From assembly GCF_016481275.1 (NCBI RefSeq), contig NZ_JAEMNW010000011.1:56573-120572 (forward strand): a stretch of 64,000 nucleotides of DNA, given 5' to 3'. This document shows positions 15,077-23,368 of this stretch, in pieces. Under the pieces are notes generated by a model that saw only the letters and a program-made list of their open reading frames with translations, was not told the DNA's origin and ran no database searches. The translations under genes and the position numbers were made by a program. Every line of letters starts with the position of its first letter. Position 1 is the first letter of the stretch. This stretch comes from Antrihabitans auranticaus (GTDB lineage Bacteria; Actinomycetota; Actinomycetes; Mycobacteriales; Mycobacteriaceae).

Positions 15077-15610
15077 CTAGTACTCGACCGACCACACGTC
15101 GTCGTCGGTCGGCGCGATATTCCAATCGCCGACCAGGGCGATCTGCGCGTCCGGGTCGGCGGTGAGCCAGCGCCGGCCTTCGTCGCGAAGCCGTGCCAGC
15201 CATTCCAGCTTGTACTGCAGATGCGGATCGTCCAGAGCGCGGCCGTTGGGTACGTACAGGCTCCACACGCGAACTCCGCCACAGGTCGCGGCAATCGCAC
15301 GAGCATCCACGACCGGTGCGGAGAACAGGCTTTCGGTCTCGTCGCGATCGAATCCGGGTTGACCTTCGAAGGTGATCTGCACATCGTCGAGTCCGACTCG
15401 CGACGCGATCGCGACCCCGTTCCACTGGTTGAAACCAGCATGGGCGACCGTGTAACCGGCCGCGTCGAACCGCTCGTACGGGAACTGGTCGTCCCGGCAT
15501 TTGGTCTCTTGGATCGCGAGTACGTCGATATCGGAGCGGTCGAGCCAGTCGATGACGCGATCGATGCGCGAGCGGACCGAGTTCACGTTCCAGGTAGCCA
15601 ATCTGAGCAT
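15077..15610 (-). pseudogene. xth: exonuclease III, N-terminal fragment truncated by the insertion
   Basis: ATG at 15610. The 177 codons begin MLRLATWNVNSVRSR and contain the metal-binding Glu in IQETKCRDDQFP, the YVPNG motif and the Asp/Asn pair of VGDWNIAP. The frame then meets TAG supplied by the element's right end, just after WSVEY. The product lacks the SDH catalytic histidine and the last strands of the fold, so it should be inactive. The remaining 94 codons lie at 765-1049. It is the third gene of the def-GNAT-xth operon, as in mycobacteria. Confidence 0.93.
15079..15084. other. attR core (right junction of the integrated element)
   Basis: AGTACT identical to 1049-1054. To the right the xth frame resumes; to the left a TAG immediately ends the interrupted frame. 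Together with attL it defines a 14,030 bp insertion. Confidence 0.85.
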
Positions 15611-15618
15611 GGGACGGA

Positions 15619-16551
15619 TCAGCCTTCCGGACGGGCGTAGCGGTAGTGATGGTGATCGATGAAGCCGAGCCGCCGATACATCGCGATCGCCGGCTCGTTG
15701 TCGACTGCGACCTGCAGATACGCGTGGGTGGCGCCGTTGTCGAGTCCCCACCGAATCATCCTGGCGCAGATGAGAGTTCCGAGACCGTGCCGTCGATGCT
15801 GCGGTGCGACCTCGACCGCCGTGAGGCCGACCCAGCGGCGGCCGTCCGGAGCGGACGTGATCGCGGCACGCGCGATTGCGAGCGGCTGACCGTCGACAAC
15901 CAGCAGATGGCCGAACGCGACCTGCCCGTCGCGGACCGCCTCGAGCAGGCTCACCGCGGCGGGCGGCGGGACCGAGCCGCGATAGCGATACAGCGAAAGC
16001 CATTCGGGGCCGGGGCGATCTGTGATGGTGATCATTGCCGGACCGTCCGGCAGGACGATGTTGTCGATGTCCGCTGCGAGCACAGCGACCTCGTCCCACG
16101 AATGCCACCCACTCGGGACCGCGCCCAAGCGGTCGGGGAGCAGCAGCCGAAAGTCCTCGCCGCGCAGGGCGAACCACTGGCGGATCCTGTCGAGTGGCAG
16201 GGGCCCCACCGAGTCGCCCAGCGGCGCAGCGGAGTTGGCCCGTCCGGTGAAGCCCGCGCCGTAGCGCAACAGCCAACCGTCGATCCACTCCTGTTCGATG
16301 CCTGGCCAACCGTCCGCGGCGGCACGTTCCAGTGCCCGTATCTCGCTCGTGCGAATAGGTCTGGGGCCCAGCGCTTTCAGTGCGACGACGCGGTCTGCCG
16401 CGATTTCGAGTACCTCGCCGCTCTTGCTCCGCACCCGTGGCGGATCCAACGACAGCAGCTCGCCTATGACGTCCGTCACGACCTGGGCATAACCGGGTGG
16501 TAGGCGATAGCGCAGCACTACGCGCGTGCCGAGCGGAATCTCACTCGTCAT
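15619..16551 (-). CDS. GNAT-family N-acetyltransferase
   Basis: This 310-residue protein has a GNAT domain in its C-terminal half: the acetyl-CoA loop is [20 protein letters not shown], followed by [21 protein letters not shown]. The N-terminal about 60 residues form a small SH3-like barrel ([11 protein letters not shown]). It is the counterpart of M. tuberculosis Rv0428c, whose substrate I do not know. It lies between def (11 bp overlap) and xth (8 bp gap), so all three should be co-transcribed. Confidence 0.85.
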   Translation of the reverse strand: MTSEIPLGTRVVLRYRLPPGYAQVVTDVIGELLSLDPPRVRSKSGEVLEIAADRVVALKALGPRPIRTSEIRALERAAADGWPGIEQEWIDGWLLRYGAGFTGRANSAAPLGDSVGPLPLDRIRQWFALRGEDFRLLLPDRLGAVPSGWHSWDEVAVLAADIDNIVLPDGPAMITITDRPGPEWLSLYRYRGSVPPPAAVSLLEAVRDGQVAFGHLLVVDGQPLAIARAAITSAPDGRRWVGLTAVEVAPQHRRHGLGTLICARMIRWGLDNGATHAYLQVAVDNEPAIAMYRRLGFIDHHHYRYARPEG

Positions 16552-17134
16552 CGTGGCCGAACGGATCGGGAACCTGCCCCGGAATCCAGCTCAACCCGGG
16601 CACGCCCCAGCCGTTGCGTTTGATCGCCTTCTTCGCGGCTCGTGCGTTGCGGCCGACCAGGACGTCCACGTAGAGGAACCCGTCGAGATGCCCGACCTCG
16701 TGCTGCAGCATGCGGGCGAAGAAACCGTGCGCCTCGAGCGTCACCGGATCACCGTCCTCGTCGGTGCCGGTGACCTTCGCCCAGTCTGCGCGTCCGGTCG
16801 GAAACGTCTCTCCCGGAACGGATAAGCAGCCTTCGTCGTTGGTGTCGGGGTCCGGCATCGTCTCGGGAATCTCGGACGTCTCGAGGACCGGATTGATCAC
16901 GGTCCCGGTGCGGCGGATCTGATTACCGTCGGCATCGAAGTCCGGGCAGTCGTAGATGAACAGCCGCAGGCCGACGCCGACCTGGTTCGCTGCCAGTCCG
17001 ACGCCGTTCGCGGCCGCAAGGGTTTCCCGCATGTCGGCCAGCAACTCCGCAAGTTCTGCGGGCGACTCGGTGACCGGTTCGGTCGGGCGATGCAGGACCG
17101 GATCGCCGTGGATGCGGATCGGAAGAATTGCCAT
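16541..17134 (-). CDS. def: peptide deformylase
   Basis: Removes the formyl group from new proteins' first methionine. The three metal-site motifs are intact: [18 protein letters not shown] and QHEVGHLDG. At 197 residues it matches actinobacterial type I enzymes with a longer C-terminal tail. I chose the ATG at 17134; a TTG at 17143 is also in frame. It is the first gene of the operon that continues through the GNAT gene into xth. Confidence 0.95.
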   Translation of the reverse strand: MAILPIRIHGDPVLHRPTEPVTESPAELAELLADMRETLAAANGVGLAANQVGVGLRLFIYDCPDFDADGNQIRRTGTVINPVLETSEIPETMPDPDTNDEGCLSVPGETFPTGRADWAKVTGTDEDGDPVTLEAHGFFARMLQHEVGHLDGFLYVDVLVGRNARAAKKAIKRNGWGVPGLSWIPGQVPDPFGHDDE

Positions 17135-17283
17135 GGTCGCCAAGAATACTGGCGTAGTGGTTCGCGACGCGCGCGCAGGAAGCCAAACGCCGACGCGTGA
17201 TCATGGTTCAATGATCCCGAACAACATCCGCGTAATTCGCCTCGAATACTGGGCGGAGCGGCGGGCACTGTCAAGGGAGTGAG

Positions 17284-17616
17284 ATGGACGGCGCAGCAGC
17301 GCGAAGCCGGAATCAGCCTGGGCCGGCCGGAAATTCGGCCAATGCCAACGAACGCGGCGCGGACGGACTCACCCGCCGTGAGCACGACATTCTGTCTTTC
17401 GAGCGGCAGTGGTGGAAGTACGCAGGTGCGAAGGAAGAGGCGATCAAGGAACTCTTCGACATGTCCGCAACTCGCTATTACCAAGTTTTGAACGCGCTCG
17501 TCGACCGGCCGGAGTCCCTCGCTGCCGATCCGATGCTGGTCAAGCGCCTGCGCAGACTGCGTGCGAGCCGCCAGAAGGCGCGCGCGGCGCGTCGGCTTGG
17601 ATTCGAAGTCACCTGA
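17284..17616 (+). CDS. DUF3263 family protein
   Basis: This 110-residue protein corresponds to M. tuberculosis Rv0430. After a disordered N-terminus, the conserved core runs from LTRREHDILSFERQWW through FDMSATRYYQVLNALVD, which looks like a helix-turn-helix, and ends in a very basic helix. DNA binding is likely, but the role is unknown. It is divergent from def and precedes the LytR_C gene in the same direction. Confidence 0.85.
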   Translation: MDGAAARSRNQPGPAGNSANANERGADGLTRREHDILSFERQWWKYAGAKEEAIKELFDMSATRYYQVLNALVDRPESLAADPMLVKRLRRLRASRQKARAARRLGFEVT

Positions 17617-17656
17617 CACTGTCGATTAGTGTCACTGCAGTGTCGAAGGCAAATCA

Positions 17657-18172
17657 GTGAGCAACCCGCATCCGCCCGCCGGTGGGCCGCCGCTTCGAGC
17701 GCTCGCGATGATTCTGATTGCGCTCGGAATCGTGTTCGCCGGACTGGGTGCCCTTTCGCTGTCCAAGTCCGATTCTGATTCCGACAGTTCGTCGGCGTCG
17801 GTTTCGAGCGTCGCCCCGACTGCAAACGGCGCAACGACCGGAGGGGCGGGCAACTCGAGCCCCGTCACCAGCGCCGCGAGCGCAACGGCGGACAAGTCGG
17901 ATCCGATTTCGGTCTACAACGGCGGCCAGATCGGCGGTCTCGCCGCCCGCGTCAGCACGCAGTTGGAAGAGGCCGGCTGGAACGTCGCCACGACAGCGAA
18001 TTACCCCGATTCGGCGGTCGCCGCGAACTCGGTCTTCTACGACGAGGGCGCGGCAGATCAGAAGGCGGCTGCGCTCGAGATCGCCGAGGAGATAGACGCG
18101 ACGGCAAAAGTGAAGACCGCCGCGATCACCTCGCTGGGCGACGGTGTCATAGTCGTCGTCGTAACGGAGTAG
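17657..18172 (+). CDS. membrane-anchored LytR_C-domain protein (VirR-like)
   Basis: GTG start at 17657. The protein has a short cytoplasmic N-terminus, one membrane segment (about residues 12-32), a Ser/Ala/Thr-rich linker, and a C-terminal LytR_C domain (ISVYNGGQIGGLAARVSTQL onward). By position it matches Rv0431 (VirR) of M. tuberculosis, linked to vesicle formation and cell envelope integrity. The domain should be outside the membrane and may contact cell-wall polymers. Confidence 0.8.
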   Translation: MSNPHPPAGGPPLRALAMILIALGIVFAGLGALSLSKSDSDSDSSSASVSSVAPTANGATTGGAGNSSPVTSAASATADKSDPISVYNGGQIGGLAARVSTQLEEAGWNVATTANYPDSAVAANSVFYDEGAADQKAAALEIAEEIDATAKVKTAAITSLGDGVIVVVVTE

Positions 18173-18283
18173 CCGGTTTGCAGTGTTGGCGCATTCTTAC
18201 CGGCATCGCTACGGGCCGTGTAGTAGCCCGTCTATGATCAGTCCCACTTGCTCTTGCTCGCCCACCAAATGAGGAGCGGTTCC

Positions 18284-18943
18284 ATGGCGTTGTCCAACCG
18301 TGTTCGCCTGACGTGGCGCATTGCGCCGATGGTCGCTGTCGCGGCACTCGGCCTCGCTGCCTGCTCGAACGGTCAGGATCCGACCAGCGAGAAGGGCACG
18401 ACACCGCCGCCGTTCACTTCGGTCGCACCCTCGATTGCCGCCGCTGAGCAGGCAACGGGCGAACTCGAAGCGGGCTCCGGCGATTCGCTGGTTGCCGACC
18501 TGGAGAACTCGGCCGGGCAGAAGATCGGTGAGGTCACGTTCACCGAGGCCGACGGTCACGTCGCAGTCTCCGCAGACGTCACGACGCTGAGCGCGGGCTT
18601 CCACGGTTTCCACATTCACCAGGGCGGCGAGTGCGACGGCGACTTCACGTCCGCGGGCGGGCACCTGAACATTCCGGGCAACGAGTCCGGTCACTCGAGC
18701 GGCGATCTGACGTCGCTGCTGGCGCTCGAGAACGGTGAGGCCACGCTGACCACCGCTACCGACATGGTCACGCTGGAAGACATCGAGAACAAGACGATCA
18801 TCGTCCACTCCGGGCCGGACAACTTCGCCAACATCCCCGCGGACCGGTACACGAACCGCGAGGGTGGACAGGGCGCGGACGCGACGACGAAGTCGACCGG
18901 TGACTCTGGCAGCAGGGTTGCCTGCGGCGTTATCAAGAAGTAG
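18284..18943 (+). CDS. sodC: Cu-type superoxide dismutase lipoprotein
   Basis: The ATG at 18284 has a GAGGAG ribosome site. The signal peptide ends in the lipobox LAAC (cysteine near residue 26), so the enzyme is anchored outside the membrane. Copper ligands are visible in FHIHQGGEC, GGHLNIP and IIVHSGPDN. The zinc subloop is shortened: between GGHLN and SGDL only one His is present and it is at an unusual distance from the Asp. This agrees with the known copper-only SodC of M. tuberculosis. It detoxifies superoxide at the envelope. Confidence 0.9.
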   Translation: MALSNRVRLTWRIAPMVAVAALGLAACSNGQDPTSEKGTTPPPFTSVAPSIAAAEQATGELEAGSGDSLVADLENSAGQKIGEVTFTEADGHVAVSADVTTLSAGFHGFHIHQGGECDGDFTSAGGHLNIPGNESGHSSGDLTSLLALENGEATLTTATDMVTLEDIENKTIIVHSGPDNFANIPADRYTNREGGQGADATTKSTGDSGSRVACGVIKK

Positions 18944-18945
18944 CG

Positions 18946-20094
18946 GTGTCCGCGGGGGGAACCCAGCACAGGGTGCCGTTCGCAACTTCGGAGCGACATA
19001 CTCTCGGGGTCGAGTGGGAAGTGGCGCTGGTCGACAAGACCACGCGCGATCTGGTCAACAATGCGGCCGATGTCTTCGACGAATGCGAAGACCTGCACGC
19101 CCACGACGGCACGCCGCAGATCACCAAGGAACTGCTGCGCAACACCGTCGAATTGGTGAGCGGTGTGCATCACCGGGTCGATGAGGCGGTCGACGATCTG
19201 AGCGGCACGATGGACGTCGTCCGGCGTGCGGCCGACAAACTCGGCGTCGATCTGTTCTGCGCCGGTACGCATCCGTTTGCGCAATGGTCGACGCAGCAGC
19301 TCACCAAGTCGCCGCACTACGAAGAGATGATCGAACGTACGCAGTGGTGGGGTCGGCAGATGCTGATCTGGGGCGTCCATGTGCATGTCGGACTCTCCCA
19401 CCAGGAGAAGGTCTTCCCGATCCTGAACTCGCTGCTCCTGCAGTACCCGCATCTGCTCGCTCTGTCCGCGTCGTCGCCGGTGTGGGCCGGATTCGATACG
19501 GGCTATGCCAGCAACCGAGCGCTGATGTTCCAGCAGCTGCCGACCGCCGGTTTGCCGTTCCAGTTCGAGAACTGGTCCCAGTTCGAGTCGTTCGTGCACG
19601 ACCAGGTCAAAACCGGCGTGATCGACCACATCGGCAGCATGCACTGGGACATTCGGCCGGCTCCGAAGTGGGGAACGATCGAGGTCCGCGTCTGTGACGG
19701 CGTACCTTCCCGCGCCGAACTCGGTGCGCTCGTCGCGTTGATCCACTGCCTCGTCGTAGACCTCGATACGCGCCTGGAAAACGGCGAAACGTTGCCGAGC
19801 ATCCCGCCGTGGCACGTCCAGGAAAACAAGTGGCGCGCCGCACGGTACGGGCTCGATGCGGAGATCATTCTCGATGCGGACAGCAACGAGAGGCTCGTCA
19901 CGGACGATCTGAACGATCTTCTCGAACGGCTCGCGCCTACCGCGCGCCTCCTCGGGTGCTCCGACGAACTGGACCGAGTCGCCGAGATTCCGCGACACGG
20001 TGCGTCCTACCAGCGACAACGCAAGGTCGCAGCCGACAACAACGGTGATCTCGTTGCGGTCGTCGACTCGCTGGTCCGGGAGCTCGACAGCTGA
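18946..20094 (+). CDS. YbdK-type carboxylate-amine ligase (GCS2 family)
   Basis: The 382-residue enzyme has the GCS2 fold with LGVEWEVALVD near the N-terminus, the HVHVGL motif in the middle and RPAPKWGTIEVRVCD for ATP/metal binding. E. coli YbdK has weak glutamate-cysteine ligase activity; the true substrate in actinobacteria is not settled. The GTG at 18946 is just after the sodC stop, so the genes are likely co-transcribed, as for Rv0432-Rv0433. Confidence 0.88.
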   Translation: MSAGGTQHRVPFATSERHTLGVEWEVALVDKTTRDLVNNAADVFDECEDLHAHDGTPQITKELLRNTVELVSGVHHRVDEAVDDLSGTMDVVRRAADKLGVDLFCAGTHPFAQWSTQQLTKSPHYEEMIERTQWWGRQMLIWGVHVHVGLSHQEKVFPILNSLLLQYPHLLALSASSPVWAGFDTGYASNRALMFQQLPTAGLPFQFENWSQFESFVHDQVKTGVIDHIGSMHWDIRPAPKWGTIEVRVCDGVPSRAELGALVALIHCLVVDLDTRLENGETLPSIPPWHVQENKWRAARYGLDAEIILDADSNERLVTDDLNDLLERLAPTARLLGCSDELDRVAEIPRHGASYQRQRKVAADNNGDLVAVVDSLVRELDS

Positions 20095-20198
20095 GAACCG
20101 CGGGCGCGGATTCGTTGCCCACAGTTCATCTGGCAAGGAATGTGTTAATCGGCCGTTTACTATGTTCTCTTGTGTTGAGAAAAGCAACGAGGCCTTCG

Positions 20199-21500
20199 AT
20201 GGTCCGCCGACTGCATTCGGCGGACGCCTTTTTGCTCGGCATGCTCATTGCATGTGCCCTTCTGATGGTCGGCATACAGATCGTCGCGTTCCGTGACGAC
20301 ATCCGCGGACCACTCGTTGCGCTCGGCTACGACTACGTAGCGACGCCGGCCTCGTATTCCGTTCCGTGGGCGAGCCTACTGATCGCGATGGTCGGCCTGA
20401 ACAAGCAGTGGCGCATCGTCGCGCTGTCGACTGCGCTGGTGCTCGACGTCGCCATGGCAGGCGTTCGGTTCCTCTTTCTCGACAATCGGTTCGCACTCGG
20501 CAACGGCCCCACGATCGTCCTGACCGTGCTGGCGGTCGCGGTGGCAGTCCGCTGGTCGGGTCGGCAACGGACGCTCGCACTGCGTGGCATTGCCGTCGGC
20601 GCGCTGCTCGTCATGGCTTCGAAGGTCGCCGAGACCTGGTTGAAGATCACCTCGCTCAGCAAGCCGATGGTGCTCGACGAGTACGCGCAGATATCCGACC
20701 ACGCGCTCGGCAACCCGTCCTGGCTGGTCGGTCAGTTGGTCGAAGCATCCGGACCGGTCGGCAACTTCCTCTTGCACTGGATCTACAGCGAGCTTTCGTT
20801 CGCGGCGATCATCGTCGCCTGCTGGCAGCTCTACCGGGCGTCGAAGACTCCCGAGGGCTGGCCGAGCCACTACCTCGTGCGGACCTTCATCGTCATGGGC
20901 GTGATCGGTCCGGTCTTCTACTTCCTGTTCCCGGTCGTCGGCCCGATGTTCGCATTCGGTGTCGACGGCAATGGTCTGCAGGTGTCGAACTCCTGGCCGA
21001 ACTTCGTGCCGCCCCTCGACCTGACGCCGTCGGCGATCCCGTTCGACGAATTCACCCCGCGTAACTGCATGCCCAGCATGCACACCGCGTGGGTCCTCTC
21101 GATCTTCATCCACAGTCGTGGCGGTCCACGCTGGCTGCGCTGGATGGGCACCTTCTGGCTGATCGGCACCCTGTTGGCGACCCTGGGCTTCGGCTACCAC
21201 TACGGCGTCGACCTCATCGCCGGCGCGGTCCTCTGCCTCACGGTGGAGTCGGCGCTGCGCGATCCCGAGCGCGGCTGGGGCTTCTTCCGCATTCGCCTCG
21301 TCGTAGGTGGTGCCGTGTTGTTCGTGGCGCTGCTCCTGTCGTACCGCTTCCTGGCGGTTCCGATTGCGCAGTACCCCGAGATCTCCGGTCCGCTACTGGT
21401 CGGGTCCCTGGTTGCGATGGTCGTGCTGTTCTACACCACATTCTTTGCGCGTAACGCAGCAGTGCGGGCTGTGCCCAGCGCAGCAGTGAAGTCTGCATGA
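20199..21500 (+). CDS. PAP2-superfamily membrane enzyme (Aur1/inositol phosphotransferase type), copy 1
   Basis: I chose the ATG at 20199 (GAGG 8 bases upstream); the frame opens at 20115. The 433-residue protein has many membrane segments, and the two PAP2_3 motifs that form the catalytic site are RNCMPSMHTAW and GFGYHYGVDLIAG (His/His/Asp). This subfamily moves phospho-head groups between lipids; Aur1 makes inositol phosphorylceramide in fungi. The actinobacterial substrate is unknown. Its stop overlaps the ATG of a paralogue by 4 bases. Confidence 0.8.
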   Translation: MVRRLHSADAFLLGMLIACALLMVGIQIVAFRDDIRGPLVALGYDYVATPASYSVPWASLLIAMVGLNKQWRIVALSTALVLDVAMAGVRFLFLDNRFALGNGPTIVLTVLAVAVAVRWSGRQRTLALRGIAVGALLVMASKVAETWLKITSLSKPMVLDEYAQISDHALGNPSWLVGQLVEASGPVGNFLLHWIYSELSFAAIIVACWQLYRASKTPEGWPSHYLVRTFIVMGVIGPVFYFLFPVVGPMFAFGVDGNGLQVSNSWPNFVPPLDLTPSAIPFDEFTPRNCMPSMHTAWVLSIFIHSRGGPRWLRWMGTFWLIGTLLATLGFGYHYGVDLIAGAVLCLTVESALRDPERGWGFFRIRLVVGGAVLFVALLLSYRFLAVPIAQYPEISGPLLVGSLVAMVVLFYTTFFARNAAVRAVPSAAVKSA

Positions 21501-22804
21501 CCAGAAGGCCGTCGTTGCTTGCGATGATGGTCGCGACGTCGGTGCTCTTGCTGATTGCGATGCAGTTGTTCGCGAACAGTCACGATGCCCGCGGGCCGAT
21601 CCTGGGCCTGTTCGACGATATGGCCGGCGCCCCACCGTCGTATTCGGTCCCCTGGGGTGCGCTGATCGTTGCCGTGGTCGGGCTGGACCGCCGAGCCCGC
21701 ACGATCACGTTGCTGGCAGCGCTGCTGATCGACGTCCAGACCTGCGTGCTTCAGCAAATCCACGGCGAGGCGATCGATCCCGGCAAGGGCCCGCTGCTCG
21801 TCTTACCGGTGCTCGCCGCTGTCGTGGCGTTCCGCTGGGCAGGGGAGCGGCGGACACTTGCCTTGCGCGGAATTGCGCTGGGCGCGTTGCTGATCATGGC
21901 CTGGCAACTCGCGGCGGCCTGCCTGCACGCGACAATTGTGCTGCGGCCGTTTGTCCTCGACGAATACGCCCTGCTCGCCGATCGCGCCCTGGGCTTTCCG
22001 TCGTGGGTTATGTACCGCATCGTGCACGTGGCGCCGATCGTCCAGGGCGCGGTTTCCGAGGTCTACAGCGACCTGACGTTTGCCGCCGTTTTCGTCGTCT
22101 TCTGGCAGCTGCGCAACGTGGTCCGCGACAGGGTGTGGCCGAGCCACTATCTGCTGCGCACGTTCCTCGTGATGGGCCTTATCGGTCCGCTGTTCTACTT
22201 TGCATTCCCGGTCGTCGGGCCGGTCTTCGCCTACGGCGCCGAAGGAGTCGGCTCGCAGGTCTCGAATATCTGGCCGACCGTGTTTCCGACTGCCGACACG
22301 ACGCCGAACCCGATCCCGTTCAACAACTACACAGCCCGCAACTGCATGCCGAGCATGCACACGGCGTGGGCGTTGTCGCTGTTCATCCACACCAGGCAGG
22401 GCCCGTGGTGGTTGCGCTCGCTGGGGACGTTCTGGCTGATCGTGACCTGTATGGCGACCCTGGGTCTCGGCTACCACTACGGCGTGGACCTGATTGCAGG
22501 CGCGGTGCTCTGCCTCACCGTCGAAGCAGCCCTGCGTGATCCGGAGCGCGGGTGGACGTGGCCCCGGATCAAGCTGGTCGGTGCGGGGTCGCTGTTGTTC
22601 GTCGGTCTGCTCGCGTCGTACCGATATCTCGCGGTTCCGATCGCCGCGCACCCCGAATTTTCGACGCCGTTGCTGCTCGGATCGCTTGCCGCACTGTGGG
22701 TTGCCTTCAACAGAGGCGCTGCGCGCCCGTACGCGGTTAGCGAGTCTACGAACTCGGTAACCGCGCACCGGGGGTCTATTCCTGATCCTCGGCCATCTCG
22801 TTGA
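21497..22804 (+). CDS. PAP2-superfamily membrane enzyme (Aur1/inositol phosphotransferase type), copy 2
   Basis: A 435-residue paralogue of the preceding gene along the whole length, with the same catalytic motifs (RNCMPSMHTAW, GLGYHYGVDLIAG) and the same membrane layout. The two genes overlap by ATGA, so this is a tandem duplication kept in one operon, perhaps acting as a heterodimer or on two related lipids. Its 3' end overlaps the convergent mnhG by 29 bases. Confidence 0.8.
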   Translation: MTRRPSLLAMMVATSVLLLIAMQLFANSHDARGPILGLFDDMAGAPPSYSVPWGALIVAVVGLDRRARTITLLAALLIDVQTCVLQQIHGEAIDPGKGPLLVLPVLAAVVAFRWAGERRTLALRGIALGALLIMAWQLAAACLHATIVLRPFVLDEYALLADRALGFPSWVMYRIVHVAPIVQGAVSEVYSDLTFAAVFVVFWQLRNVVRDRVWPSHYLLRTFLVMGLIGPLFYFAFPVVGPVFAYGAEGVGSQVSNIWPTVFPTADTTPNPIPFNNYTARNCMPSMHTAWALSLFIHTRQGPWWLRSLGTFWLIVTCMATLGLGYHYGVDLIAGAVLCLTVEAALRDPERGWTWPRIKLVGAGSLLFVGLLASYRYLAVPIAAHPEFSTPLLLGSLAALWVAFNRGAARPYAVSESTNSVTAHRGSIPDPRPSR

Positions 22805-23111
22805 CGACGAGCCGAGCGTCCGTGGTGCCCTGCTCGCGGTAGGCGACGCGGCCGACCATGTGCGCGATCACCGGTGCGGTGAGCACCGTGAACAGCCCGA
22901 CGAGAACGAGCATCCAGATATCGACGTTGCCGTGCAACTGGATCACCGCTCCCGTCAGCACCAGAATCAAGCCTACGACCTGCGGTTTCGTTGCCGCGTG
23001 CATGCGCGAAAGAGTGTCTTTGAAGCGCACGATCCCGACCGCGGCCGTCAGCGCGAGCAGTGAACCGAGGATCATGAAAGCGCCGGAAACGACGTCGAGG
23101 ATCAGTGTCAC
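22776..23111 (-). CDS. mnhG: Na+/H+ antiporter subunit G
   Basis: The 111-residue protein has three membrane helices (VVSGAFMILGSLLALTAAVG, VGLILVLTGAVIQ, IWMLVLVGLFTVLTAPVIAH) and the family stretch VGIVRFKDTLSRMHAATKP. It is the last gene of the mnhA-C-D-E-F-G operon and overlaps mnhF by 4 bases. It is part of the Mrp complex in the cytoplasmic membrane that exchanges Na+ for H+. Confidence 0.9.
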   Translation of the reverse strand: MTLILDVVSGAFMILGSLLALTAAVGIVRFKDTLSRMHAATKPQVVGLILVLTGAVIQLHGNVDIWMLVLVGLFTVLTAPVIAHMVGRVAYREQGTTDARLVVNEMAEDQE

Positions 23112-23368
23112 TGGTCGTCACCGACCCTGAAGCGCGCGACACTCGCGGACCCGAGGAAGCCGACGAGGGACAGCGCGACGATCGCGGGTACGACCGTCGT
23201 GTCTTTGCTCGCGGCCGCCCACACCGCGAGCCCGCACATCGCGACCGCCATCGCGGTGTCGATGGCAACCAGTCGGTCCAGCGAGTTAGGGCCGGCGAGA
23301 ATCCGGTAGCAGGTCAGCGCCGCCGCCAGTATCAGCATGGTTCCCGCGATGATCGCGACGACCGTCAT
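23108..23368 (-). CDS. mnhF: Na+/H+ antiporter subunit F
   Basis: An 86-residue protein with three membrane helices and the conserved YRILAGPNSLDRLVAIDT. It overlaps both neighbours by 4 bases. A small structural subunit of the Mrp antiporter. Confidence 0.92.
   Translation of the reverse strand: MTVVAIIAGTMLILAAALTCYRILAGPNSLDRLVAIDTAMAVAMCGLAVWAAASKDTTVVPAIVALSLVGFLGSASVARFRVGDDQ

Larger units (their letters stand above)
1049..15084. mobile_element. 14.0 kb integrated phage-satellite-like element in xth
   Basis: The element is bounded by AGTACT on both sides and splits xth cleanly. Sixteen of its eighteen genes run on the minus strand; the two at the left end are on the plus strand. From right to left the minus-strand genes are: serine integrase, small early genes, a P-loop ATPase, a repeat-rich region, small zinc-binding-type and XRE proteins, an excisionase-like HTH, three unknown genes, then a connector-like protein, a tape measure protein, a small-terminase-like protein and a head-closure-like protein. 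The DNA is visibly richer in A+T than the flanking genes. I searched every open frame and found no large terminase, portal, capsid, protease, major tail protein or stand-alone lysis gene, so it cannot be a self-sufficient tailed phage. Satellite or degenerate prophage are the alternatives. Gene compactness, orderly overlaps and an intact integrase favour the satellite. Confidence 0.8.

Noticed and set aside
1049..15084. Complete small siphophage similar to the 14 kb Rhodococcus phages
   Set aside because: Those very small phages still encode terminase, portal and capsid; none is seen here and almost a third of the element is tape measure.
15050..15090. tRNA gene at the attachment site
   Set aside because: The site is inside the xth coding frame; no cloverleaf can be drawn.
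18691..20187. 498-codon open frame on the minus strand
   Set aside because: It lies entirely opposite sodC and the YbdK-like ligase, both with clear families; long antisense frames are common in high-GC DNA and this one has Arg/Asp-rich shadow composition.
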